Positions 22,990 to 33,264 of a stretch of 43,571 nt of DNA are shown here, in pieces. Below the pieces are notes generated by a model that was not told the DNA's origin, searched no databases, and saw only the letters and a list, made by a program, of their open reading frames with translations. The stretch covers positions 46,075 through 89,645 of the forward strand of contig JBNGIS010036481.1 in NCBI GenBank assembly GCA_049999725.1. Reading direction: 5' to 3'. The position numbers and the translations under genes are program-made. Each line of letters starts with the position of its first letter. Within the stretch, counting starts at the first letter, position 1. Origin of the DNA: Haplomitrium mnioides (taxonomy: Eukaryota; Marchantiophyta; Haplomitriopsida; Calobryales).

Positions 22990-24364
22990 TGTGATTTTTG
23001 ACAAGATGTTGAGTTGAGGCATGCAAGTCAAGGCATCTGTAATTTGTCATTTTCCTTCCACATAGACCATCTTCATATGGAACCGTTGTTGCCACTCCGC
23101 CCAACGAATTTGTCGTTTTGAGAGCTCCTTCTGAGTTTTTAAATAGATTAGAGGTTTATGGTCGGTTTCGACAATAAACTCCTTATCTTTTAGATAATGC
23201 TTCCAATGTTTAGTTGATAACACAATCGCCAGTTCTTCTCGCTCCGTAGTGTGGTAGTTTTGCTCAGTGTTGCTTAACTTCTTATAAAAGAAGGCAATAG
23301 GATGCCAACCATCCTCCTATTTTTATTGCAACACTTCGCCAATAGCCTTTCCCAATGCATCCATCAAAAGTTTGATTGGTCACCTAGAATCATACCATTT
23401 AAGAATATGAGTATGAAGAAGTGATTTCTTCAATGCTTGGAATGCCAACTCTTCTGCAGCTCCCCATGACCATGTGTGACTTTTCTTGAGCAAGTTTGTT
23501 AATGGTTCTCCTATTTGAGCAAAACCTTTCACAAATCGACAATAAAACTCGGTTAGTTCCAAGAATCCCCTTAGTTGTGTTTGAAGACTAGGAGCTTCCC
23601 ACTTTTGAATTGCCTCCACCTTCTCATCCATAACTTGGATTCCTGATGCACTTACACGGTGACCCAAGTAGTCAACCTCCCTCTTTCCAATTTTACATTT
23701 GGACATCTTCACATATAGCTTGTGGTTCCGAAGTACCTTTAATATTGTACGAAGATGTTGTTGATGCTCTTGAAGACTTTTGCTGTAAATGAGAATATCA
23801 TCTAAAAAGACAATAACAAACTTATCCAAATAAGATCAAAAAAATATCATTCATAAGACCCATAAATGTTGCAAGAGCATTGGTTAATTCAAAAGGTATA
23901 ACAAGATATTCAAAATGCCCGTATTGACTTTGAAACGTTGTTTTTTGCACATCACCTTCAACGATTCGGATTTGATAGTATCCGCTTTTCAATTTCAATT
24001 TTGTAAAGTAATTTGCTCCTTGAAGTTGGTCAAATAAGTCATCCATCCTTGGCAATGGATATTTATTTTTCACTGTTTGTTGATTGAGTGCTCGATAGTC
24101 AATGCACATCCTCATACTCCCATCCTTCTTTTTCACAAATAGTACTGGTGCACCATAAGGAGAAATGCTTGGTTTAATGAATCCTTTTTCCAACAATTCC
24201 ATAATCTGAGATTTACATTCCTTCATTTCATGAGGAGGCAAACAATATGGTGCTTTGCACGGTGGAGTACTTCCTGGAATGACCTCAATCTTGTGATCAA
24301 TGCATCGTTTTGGAGGCAAACTCTTGGGCAAATCATTGGGAAAAACGTCATTAAACTCCTTCAA
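22990..24364 (-). pseudogene. Element A reverse transcriptase and RNase H
   Basis: Reverse transcriptase (about 23380-24364) shows [40 protein letters not shown] and the F-x-D-D box in VFLDDILIYSKS. In [14 protein letters not shown] the first catalytic Asp, normally in the form K-(I/L)-D-L, is Lys. A frame change falls near 23825. RNase H (about 22990-23370) is read in a broken frame with ETDHKPLIYL and the final TDALTC. The Asp-to-Lys change predicts no polymerase activity even before the stops. Confidence 0.88.
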
Positions 24365-24498
24365 AACACCTTGAAATTCATGTGGAACATTATGATTTGA
24401 GTTCTACTTGTCAATAGTATGAGTCCTAAAAACACCATATCTTACTTTTTGATTGTATTTGCTTCAATCACATATAGGGGTAGGTGTCTTGAATGAGA

Positions 24499-24875
24499 TT
24501 ATACTCGATCTCTCCAAATCTGCCATTGAGACGTTGTGAGTGTCTTCTTTCTCCAATCTACTTGCAGATTATATCTTTGCAACCACTTCATTCCAAGAAT
24601 AACGCCATATCTTGCCAATGTTCTGATCTTCCTCTCCAACTTCTCTTTGTAGTTACCCATATGTAAAGTTATACTTTGAGATAGTCGTTCAATAGATTCG
24701 CTTTGGCCATTTGCCATTTCCACCACTTAGTGCTCTTCTTTTTCAAGGGGCAACTTCAACTTCAATGCTATCACTCGTGATAAGTAATTTTCTTTTGCTC
24801 GGGAGTCCACCAAAACTCTTATTGCAGATCCTTCCATCCATCCATCAACCACAATTAACCCTCTATTTTTTTGTT
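24499..24875 (-). pseudogene. Element A protease
   Basis: Retropepsin-like domain. GLIVVDGWMEGSAIRVLVDS then RAKENYLS (about 24770-24860) matches the usual I-x-V-L-V-D-S-G-A-(S/T)-x-N-(F/Y)-(I/L)-S, but the Gly after Ser is Arg. A stop separates this from YGVILGMKWLQRYN, the second conserved motif (near 24590). The catalytic Asp is kept, but the flap-to-active-site loop is altered. Confidence 0.72.
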
Positions 24876-25059
24876 TTTCTATATAATATGCTTTCCTCGC
24901 CTTTCTTCTTCATCCCAACAAAACCATGAGGTTTTTTTTTACTGGTGCCCATCGTTTCCCTGACCTTCTTCATCCTCTTCATTGTTGACATTGTGGAGAG
25001 GCCGTCGAAATACTTGCCCATGATTGCGCCGCATTGCTCTAAATTTGGTGCAATGTATC

Positions 25060-25906
25060 ATACCCGACCACAATTGTAGCATGTTCGAGTTTCTCGTCGA
25101 TCATCCATCCTCCTTTCATTAGTATGTTGTGGTCCTATTTGTTGGTGATTTGGGCGATGAAATTCTCTTCTTCTTATATTCCCCAACTCCATAGGCATGG
25201 GGCTATAGTTTCCTCTAATTTGCACAATTCCTAGTGTCCTTTCAATTCAATGAGCAAATGAAATGGCTTCATTTACGTCTTTTGGGTTGCACATCATAAC
25301 CTCTCCTCTAATCTTTCTCTTTAACCCTTGCAAAAATTTGTCAAGGGCCTCCGCTAGACTCATATCTTCGATTTGAACTTGCAAGCTTCGAAATTCCTCA
25401 ATGTATATTGCAACTCTTCCTTGCTGCTCCAACTCTCAAAGCTTCGTTCTTGCGGTCAATATAGAATCCATCGCTTTAAAATTTTGGAGCAAACCTTGTT
25501 TTAAACTGCTCCACAAAAGTTGTTCTCCTCATGTATTTTTTTGTCACTCCCAACCTTGTAGCCATATTGATGCATGCTCTATTAAGAATGATCTTGCAAA
25601 CAATCCTTTCTCCGAATTCAAAGCATTTGGATAATATGATATATGAACCTCCATTCGATAAACCCATCCTTCTATGATGCCAACTATGCGACTTCCTCTA
25701 TAGGGCTCTACTTTGCATGACTTACTCATTTTCTAAAGTAACGTCTCTCGACTTCCTTCTCCACTTTCTTGCTATAGTCACATTTTCACCGTTTTTGCCA
25801 TCAAAATGTTTGTTTGTTGCTGGCTTGCTATAAGAGGTGCTTGAAGCTCTTCCAACTTTTCCATCATCCACACTCCTTCTTCAAGACTGTTGGAGTTAGC
25901 ATCCAT
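25060..25906 (-). pseudogene. Element A gag
   Basis: The best start is ATG at 25906 (MDANSNSLEEGVWMMEKLEE), followed after stops by a retrotransposon-gag domain: GWVYRMEVHISYYPNALN (near 25670) and LIEHASIWLQGWE (near 25560). After a frame change come EEFRSLQVQIEDMSLAEALD and FLQGLKRKIRGEV. A CCHC knuckle remnant, CYNCGRV then YIAPN, lies near 25050-25090 with the His lost. At least three frameshifts or stops are present. Confidence 0.75.
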
Positions 25907-26503
25907 GTTGTTCTGTCACAGTTTTAACCCTCTAAAACTTATACAAACACAAATATATACACATTTCAATTGTGAACAATAGGTAAAATAAAAGGTTTAG
26001 AGGATACCAACACAACATTATAGAACCTTTCTCCAAAATTACGAACAAGAAAATCACGTTGCATTTGCTTAGGCGTTACTCTAATAGAAATATGACATTT
26101 GGAGTTGAACTCTTCTAGAAGAGCTTGGTTCATATCCATTTTCTTTTCTACCACAAAATATAAATAAAACACTCCCATGTAACAACATAGTTTACCACAC
26201 GTAAGATGACAAGTTCTCTTGATTCCATCACAAAAACCATAAAGTCATCACCAAAGTTATACACTAGAAATTGACGAAAGAAATGTTTGTCAATATTAAA
26301 CACACAAATGTTAAAAGGATTTAATAGAGGAATTCTAGGAGGTACAAATGCTCCTCTATCCATTGGCTACCATAGCATCAAGTCAAACTTCTTATCTTCA
26401 TGTACAAAGGATGGGATATCCACTATCATTTATTCATGAAAACTTGATAGTTTAACTCTAATAGAGTCAATGCAAAGTGGAGATTCCACTACTCAAAAAG
26501 GTC
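25907..26503 (-). other. Element A leader, inner part, with two related short open stretches
   Basis: This lies between the A gag start and the nested element B. Together with 37154-37199 it would form a leader of about 650 bp between primer site and gag. Two minus-strand open stretches (26148-26363 and 25966-26178) share a motif of the form Q-(R/x)-(D/Q)-F-L-V-x-N-F-G-(D/E)-x-F, suggesting an internal duplication. I do not recognise any product. Confidence 0.45.
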
Positions 26504-26507
26504 TTAA
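26504..26507. other. TTAA flank, left of element B
   Basis: TTAA here and at 37150-37153 flank the outer TG...CA ends of element B. With only four bases and a truncated 5' LTR, this is a candidate target duplication, not a certain one. Confidence 0.45.
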
Positions 26508-27292
26508 TGTCGTGATATAAAAAGTAATAAACATGTCACATCGAAAGCATGGTTTCATCATGGGCATCTAAACAAAAGCTAACTAAACTAAGTAGCATAG
26601 TCAAGTCACAATAGATACACAGAAATCATAGTAGTCATACACAGAAATGAAGAAATATATGGGAGTGTATGTGGTCCCTATTATTAAAAAGGATTTGTAA
26701 AAAGGTGCATGTAGAATATAGAATGTATGTATAGAATGTAGTGTATGTATACTAGCGTAGTCCAACACTATGCCATGATGTGTTGGGAGCATCTAAGGAG
26801 TCAAAGCTATCACTGAAATGTGTGGAGCAATTCTATGAGCTATGTTGCCATAGCCATGCTCTCCAAGCTAAGACTTCAGAAAACTAGGAAAGAAGCGGGA
26901 GAGCAAGCCCCAAATAGCTCATGCTGGTTCTATGTTCTTCTAACAAAAGCATTTGCTTCAAGAACAGATCTAACCTTGCTATAAGAACATTAAACATGAA
27001 TGTACTCTTACTTACTCTAATAGTATCTAAGAGAATACCCATGAACTAACCTACAATCCTGGCTGGAATGGGGAGGAGTGTTGATGTGCAACATCAGCCA
27101 TGTATTCCCGCATGACAGTTGTTGTGACATAAAGAGTAATGAACATGTTACATCGGAAGCATGGTTTCATCATGGGCATCAAAACAAAAGCTAACTAAAC
27201 TAAGGAGCATAGTTAAGTCACAATGGATACACAGAAATCACAGTAGCCATACATAGAAATGAAGAAATACATGGGAATGTATATGGTCCCCA
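26508..27292 (-). repeat. Element B 3' terminal repeat complex (X-Y-X)
   Basis: A 173-bp block X (26508-26680) and a second copy (27120-27292) flank block Y (about 26685-27117, 433 bp). Y is repeated at 36717-37149 with about 24 differences in 433 bp, nearly all transitions. Both X copies begin TGTYGTGA and end GGTCCCYA. X at the right end abuts a purine tract. Y plus the left X would make a TG...CA LTR of about 610 bp. The extra X and its absence from the right terminal copy are not explained. Confidence 0.6.
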
Positions 27293-27307
27293 TTATCCCC
27301 CCAAAGA
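27293..27307 (-). other. Element B polypurine tract
   Basis: On the minus strand TCTTTGGGGGGATAA lies directly before TGGGGACC, the start of the terminal repeat. It follows the PHD-finger end of the polyprotein by about 50 bp, as expected. Confidence 0.7.
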
Positions 27308-27357
27308 CTGCATCATGTAAATGCTTAGCGATTTGAGGATCTGCTATGTGTTGAAGA

Positions 27358-28920
27358 GCAGGAAGTACAAAACCATAGACCTAGGGGAACTTGTGTAATC
27401 TATGGCTGCAAACAAAACATATGGTAGCCACCATTGCAATGGTCACATAGCAGCATCTGATCAACATCATCAATCATGTGACACACTTTACAAGGGTAAT
27501 CAACTAGTGGAATGCAATTTGAAGTGACAATTGTTGGATCTAGGTTAGGCAAATGACAAGGAGAAAAATTCTTAGAATGATTCTTGATGGTACGACCATC
27601 TTCCCCTTGCAACTCCAGAACTCCTGAGAGGTTGAGAGACTTTAATTGCAGAATGATGCGACTGGCAAATGTGTCCAAGGTGTCATTGGGTTGCCGCTGG
27701 AGATAGACAAAGTCACCAACCTCAAACTTTCTCACCTTGGGCTTGAAATTGCCACCTCGTGTGTGTGTGCATATCTCAAAGTATTACGGTGTTGTGCAAT
27801 ACAAAGATTCTCCATAGCCATGGGCATGACTCTTTTGAAGAGAGCAGCCCTCTTTTATATGACAATGGACCAGGTTGTAGCTGAATCTAAATCCACAACT
27901 GGCAGCATCTGAGAAGCAATGGCAGATGGAGGAATGGGATGTCGACCAAACAAGAGGAAATAGGGTGAGAAATTAAGCAATGAGGCATGCTTAGACATCC
28001 TGTACCCCATGGCAATGTAAGGTAGTGCCAAGTCCCAATCTTCCTTGTTCTTGGTCAAACAGATCTTTCGCAATCCCCGCTTGCAAGTTTGCACCATCCG
28101 CTCGGCTAGGCCATCTACTTGAGGATGGTCTCTTGAAGTTTTACGATGATCAATGAGTGCCTGGTCCAAGAGCTCTTGAAACTCTCCTCTGAATTCTGAA
28201 CCTTGATCAGTAAGACACTCTGCACAAGCCCTGAATCTACTAAGCACTTGCTGTAAAAAAGCTTGGCTAGTACTATGTGAGCTCTTATCCGGCAAGGCAA
28301 CTAACTCAATCCATTTTGAGAAGTGCTCAATCATGATCATTATATAGAGATTACCTTGAGATGTCAGAGGTAGCTCTCTAGCTAGGTCACAAGACCAACG
28401 ATAAAATAGACCCTTAATAGGTAGTGGATGAAGAGTAGATTGCCTAGATGAGAAGGAAGTGTGCACCCTATCACATTGTTCATATCTAGCAATCACATCA
28501 CGAATCTAAGCATACATACCTCTCCGATGATAATGAGGAGCAATCAGGCTATAAGTACGCTTGATTCCAAAGTGCCTAAGATCAGCATATATCTTCTTGA
28601 CTAGGCCAACTCTCTCAGCCACAGGGGGCACTACCCTCTCTCCTTGGGGCAAGCAATGCACTAAATGATCTCCCTTCCACAAGTAACGCTTGGATCTTTG
28701 TTGGATGTGGTCTCTCTGAGTTGCACTCACCCTTGGAGGGTACTGACCATGCTGAAGAAAGTGTACTGTATCTTGGTCCTCCCAAATATCCACAATGGGC
28801 TGATCTACCACAGTGCAACAAAGCAAGGCCAAATAATCGATTACTGTTGCTGGTTGCAATGCCATGACCTGATCAAAATCTTGCCGAACATCTGAAAGGT
28901 CTACAGAGGTAGCCAAAGGA
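27358..28920 (-). pseudogene. Element B integrase with C-terminal PHD finger
   Basis: A spacer and HHCC zinc remnant (HFGIKRTYSL, APHYHRRG, then a stop, YEQCDRV) precede the core. The core (27855-28496) has Asp in WSCDLARELP, Asp in LTDQGSEF and Glu in GLAERMVQTCKRG. A break near 27800 leads to a C-terminal domain (FEVGDFVYLQRQPNDTL, SGVLELQGEDGRTI). Then a C4HC3 PHD finger follows (27358-27492): CKVC, MLLCDHC, GYHMFC, then past one stop QVPLGLWFCTSC. PHD fingers read histone H3 tails, so this likely replaces the chromodomain as a targeting module (inference). All eight zinc ligands can be seen; the one stop falls after FCLQP. Confidence 0.87.
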
Positions 28921-30640
28921 CTGCGAGACAAAGTGTCAGCATTCTGGTGTGTAACACTAGCTCTGTGAATCACCTCAAACTCATACTCTTGTAGTATGAG
29001 TGCCCAACGAGCCAATTTGCTAGTAGGCTTGTCGTTGGTCATAAGCCATTTCAGAGGCTGGTGATCAGTGTAGAGAAGGAACTTGGTGCCATATAAGTAA
29101 GCCCTGAAATGTATTACAGTCCAAACGATAGCCAAACATTCACCTTCATAAGAGGAGTAGTTACTCTCTGCCTTATTGTTACTTCTGGAAGCATAAGCAA
29201 TAACATACTCATGCCCCTCTCCATCAGGTTGCCCAAGCACTGCACCAATACCTAGTGCACTCCATTCTATATGTAAAATGAAAACTTGGTTGAAATCAGG
29301 CTTTTTGAGTACTGGATAATCTGATAGCCGCTCTTTCAAAGTATCAAATGCCACATGGGTTTCTTCACTCGATGCCCATGTAACATCTTTCTTCAATAGA
29401 GCATAAAGTGGATGAGAAATGGTACTAAAATCTTGCACATAGATCTGGTAGTAATTACATAACCCAATAAAATTGCGCACAGTTGATGCATCAATGGGCT
29501 TGTGGATCTCCAAAATAGACACTACCTTGGACCAGTGAGCCATGCTTCCATTTGGAACAATTCTATGTCCCAAATACACCACTGATGCAACAACAAACTC
29601 ACATTTCTTTGGATGAATCCTCAAGTTTGCCTTCCTCAACCTTCTAAACAGCTCCTCCAGATGGGTCAAATGCTGGTTAAAACCTTTGCTTTGCACCAAG
29701 ACATCATCAATATAGCATTTTAAGAAATCAGCACCTTTTCGGTACTTGATCCATGATTCGTTGAAAGAAGACACGGGCATTTTTCTATCCAAATGGCATC
29801 ACCAACCATTCCCACAGTCGGTTGCTCCCATGGAAAGCAATCTTCTTGCGATCTACAGCCTGAATCACAATTTGGTTGAATCCTTGACGTAAATCAACAA
29901 TGGTGAAGACATCTGAGTCTCCAATGTTGTCAAAGAGCTCCTCAGTTGTTGGCATAGGATACCTGTCTTGTGGAGTTACCAAGTTCAATGGTCGATAATC
30001 TCCACACATCCTCTTTTCAATCCACAAGCCACTAGAGTCCTTCTTAGCTGGCATCACTGTAGCTGCTGCAAAATCAGAAGTGGAAGGTTGGATAAGACCA
30101 GCCTCATAGAGCTCCTTGCAACACTCATCCACTAACTCCTACTCATGCTTACTTAGACAGTGTTTGTGCTGATAGATGGGCTTCTCCTCAGTGAGCTCAA
30201 TGGAGAATTGCATCACTTTACACTTGCTAAGATCTTTCATAGAGAAAGCAAAGACATACTCATACTTCAATAACAGATTGGTGATTTGATCTCTCTGTTT
30301 CTTGTTCAAGTGATTGCCCATGAAAAAAGTGAAATTGGCAACATACGGAGAGTTGGAAGAGGAAGCCGATGGAGCTGAAGTGTTGAGTCTTCCACTATCC
30401 AACTCTGCAACAAGCTTCTGTAGTGAAGTTGTGGAAGGTAGCTCTACAGTACTTGCAAGTCTAGAGTGGCCAAACTCTAAAAAGTTAGAGTGAAATTCAG
30501 TCATATTGCATGGGACCTCCTCTCCCTCTCCAACACTCAAATCAAAGAGGAAAGTGCTGTGAATGGGTAAATGCACCTGGTCTAGATGTGATGAGGACAC
30601 ATCACCAAAAACAACTAAAGTGACATCCACCATTGGATTG
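28921..30640 (-). pseudogene. Element B reverse transcriptase and RNase H
   Basis: A lead-in region (30139-30640) ends with QITNLLLKYEYVFAFSMKDL and LTEEKPIYQ, as upstream of gypsy reverse transcriptases. The polymerase follows: LYEAGLIQPSTSDFAAATV, MCGDYRPLNLVTPQDRYP, first Asp in FTIVDLRQGFNQI, LVMPFG with a stop, and Y-x-D-D in CYIDDVLVQSKG. All three catalytic Asp are kept. A frameshift falls near 29740. RNase H shows LHIEWSALGIGAVLGQ (normally D at the first position), YEGECLAIVWTVIHFRAY, YTDHQPLKWL and HQNADTLSRSP. The methyltransferase domain is joined directly upstream in the same polyprotein. Confidence 0.9.
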
Positions 30641-30659
30641 AGATGCATTTGAAAGAGAA

Positions 30660-31631
30660 AACAGGTAATCAAGAGCCAAGTGAGAGCATTCAAGTCCATA
30701 ACCCTACCAAGAAGAGAATTTCTCTCTAGCTTGGTTACCTTGGTGTGACCAGTGGTGCTTGATTGGAATCCCATTGCCCATTCTCTTTCCTTTGGACTGG
30801 GTTCATCTCAAGTGCTTGTAGCATGACGATTAATAAGCCATGGACCATCACTCTAAAAAGCATGTGCACTAGGAAAAGAAACCAAAGTAGGCCAACCAGC
30901 TTGTGGTTGGCCAACCTGGTTGGCAAGGTACCAAGGTGGTGCCTCTTGCTTAGTAACCGGTTGGCAAGAGCTCTCTGAATCCAAAATATCACCCACTTGG
31001 AGTGTAGGATCTCCAACAATGTAATGCAAGGCCAACTCCAGCAAGGAAACAAGAGCAAGGTTGGTCCAAAAGTTACGCAATCGATGTGCATAAGACCCAC
31101 AATGCAGTGCATCCAAAAGAAGTGGAGAACCCAAGTAGTGTTGAATTAGCATAAAGTCCTCTTGCACTGTTGCCCTTTTATCAAATTGAGCTGGTGTGTT
31201 CTCCATGATGTAACCAACATCAGAATAACATGCCTGAGCCCAAGTTAGGACTTGAACCATGTCCATGAAAAGGCCAGACCTACTATCAGCTAACCGTAAG
31301 CCAGAACCAGCAGCGGACAGTCCTTGACATTCCCATCCTACAATGATAAGATCTAAAGAGCCACGAAGCACAATGTGTTGCTGTTGGATCAACTGAACAT
31401 CAGAGGGAAATATGTGAAGCTAGACTTCCATGCACTATGAGGAAATTGTTGTGGAAACCTCTTGGAAAACTCCAACAAACGAGACTCTACCACCTGACTG
31501 GCACAAGGATTAGTGTCCACATACACATACTGCTTCACTACCAACCCAAATTGCAACAATGCCTCCAAACCTATAGCAATGCCTCCAAATAGTTCCAGCA
31601 TGGTAATGCCATCTGAAGGTGGACTCCACAC
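30660..31631 (-). pseudogene. Cytosine-5 DNA methyltransferase domain in element B (DNMT3/DRM-like)
   Basis: The family transfers methyl groups from S-adenosylmethionine to cytosine in DNA. Motifs appear in canonical order. Motif I is TMLELFGGIAIGLEALLQFG (near 31545-31605). Motif IV is DLIIVGWECQGLS (near 31315-31355), with the catalytic Cys kept but the preceding Pro changed to Glu. Motif VI is YIMENTP (near 31195-31212), normally E-N-V. A target-recognition region contains SYAHRLRNFWTNL. Motif IX-like PSPKEREWAMGF follows near 30770-30805. Motif X is LLGRVMDLNALTWLL (near 30670-30714). One frameshift near 31420 and two stops near 30852 and 30807 interrupt it. It lies between protease and reverse transcriptase with no separate promoter, so it was made as part of the polyprotein. 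The layout resembles DNMT3/DRM more than DNMT1 (inference). Confidence 0.9.
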
Positions 31632-31637
31632 AATGGG

Positions 31638-32399
31638 TTATTGTAGAATTGGAGTAACAAGTTCACCATGGCTTTTCAAACTCTCAAGTTTATGTATGCC
31701 AGCTTTGAGAGGCTCATGAGCAGCCTGTAGCTTGTGTAACACCTCTGGTCCAGAGCTAAATCCCCCAAAGGGGTCTAATGAACTCTCATTAGCTTGTGTC
31801 ACAGTGTGATGTTCCTCATCTTCTTCAATCCAATTATGTAATGAATGATTGATATAGGAAACTGTATGCACATCTTCCAAAACACACAAGTGAGCCATGA
31901 GAGTGTGCACACCATGTAAGTCCAGTGGAATATAACCCAAGTGTAGGCCATCTGTTTTCCAATCAACTCGGTAGTATGCATGCTCAAACCAATTATCAAT
32001 GGTGAAGCCTAGAGGAAACAGAGCTTCCTGCCCAATGAGTACATCATAACTAGTAGCATTGGTGACCAAACATTTGACCTGAAATTCCAGAGCCTGATCT
32101 GTGCCTTTATTGAAAGCAAGGGTGAGCAATGTTGAGTTTTCACCCAACACTTCTTCAACAACACCACTCGCAGTGCGAATCTGCCACATAGATTTTTGGA
32201 GATTGGTGTCAAGTAGTCCAATTTTCTTGACAAATTGAACACCTATGATCACTGGTTGTGCTCCAGTCTCTAGCATCACCACCTTGGGAGTATGTCTTTC
32301 CACTTGTACTGCTGAATTTATGTTGTCAACAAATACTACTGTTGTAGCCACCAAATTCTTGTCACTAGAAACAATCTTGGGAAAATTGTGGGATACCAT
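31638..32399 (-). pseudogene. Element B protease
   Basis: A retropepsin-like domain of about 250 residues with a long C-terminal extension. KVVMLETGAQPVIIG (near 32260-32290) is the active-site loop, in which the catalytic Asp of L-D-T-G-A is Glu (codon GAG). SYDVLIGQEALFPLGF (near 32030) is the second conserved motif. The stretch TDGLHLGYIPLDLHG follows, then an acidic region leading to the methyltransferase. It ends at a stop just seven codons before the methyltransferase segment resumes in the same frame. Processing activity is probably lost. Confidence 0.8.
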
Positions 32400-33264
32400 A
32401 TGAAGAGTGCTAGTATCTACAACTAAATCGCCAAGAAGCTTATCGACAAGTGATTGAGTAGGAATATGGTGATCAGATGTAAATATAGTGGCAAAACCAG
32501 AAGGATCACCCTAGTTGTTAGTATATGAAAATTAATGTGTGTGACATCATCAACCAAGTGGAAGCCTGACTCATTATTGGAGTTCCAACTTCCATAACAA
32601 CTATCACAGGGGCTACTGATGGACTAGAAGTAGATATCAACTTGCTCTCAAGCAATTTAATGACATCTGTACTCTGCAAATTCAAATCCTAACAACTGAA
32701 CAAGGGTGTAGTAAGAACCCTATGTGCTAGATCTGAAGTAGAATACTTTACCAAAGGACTAGTTGTCTCTGATAAATGCTGACCTAGGTCTCCTTCTTAA
32801 TGCACTATAGGTGTAGGTCTTGGCAGCAATGTAGAAGAACTGGGTGTTTCTCCTCTTGCCAACAATGAAGGCTCTGTTGTGGGAGTAAGTAGCATGAAAG
32901 ATAAAGGTAATACAACCCGAGCACCTCTTTGCTGTATCATAGGTGTAGGACCAGAAGCTAAGCCATTAGTCTGAACCACTTGCCTCTTGGTAGCTCCACG
33001 TGTGGCTACACTAGCCTCTTGATAAGCAAAATATGATGGACAAAATGAAGCAGAAAGCTCTAGTGAGTGATCCATTGCAATGGGAACTCTCTCACCAACT
33101 AGCACATCAGAGGGCAGATGATAGAATGATCTAGGAAGGGATGCATTCTCATAAACACTAGAACCACCAAAAAATTGAACTGAGCTTGCTGGTTGAGAAA
33201 ATTTGCCCTTCAAGCTAGCAAGTTGAGCTCTTAAAGTCTCCATTTCACTAGTCAGTGCTTGCAC
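32400..33264 (-). pseudogene. Element B gag-protease linker
   Basis: Polyprotein sequence between the zinc knuckles and the protease. It begins with a short predicted coiled coil (MQALTSEMETLRAQLASLKG) and becomes Ser/Pro/Thr-rich (LLARGETPSSSTLLPRPTP). Stops follow at about 32797 and in 32400-32790. No known domain is recognised. Confidence 0.55.
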
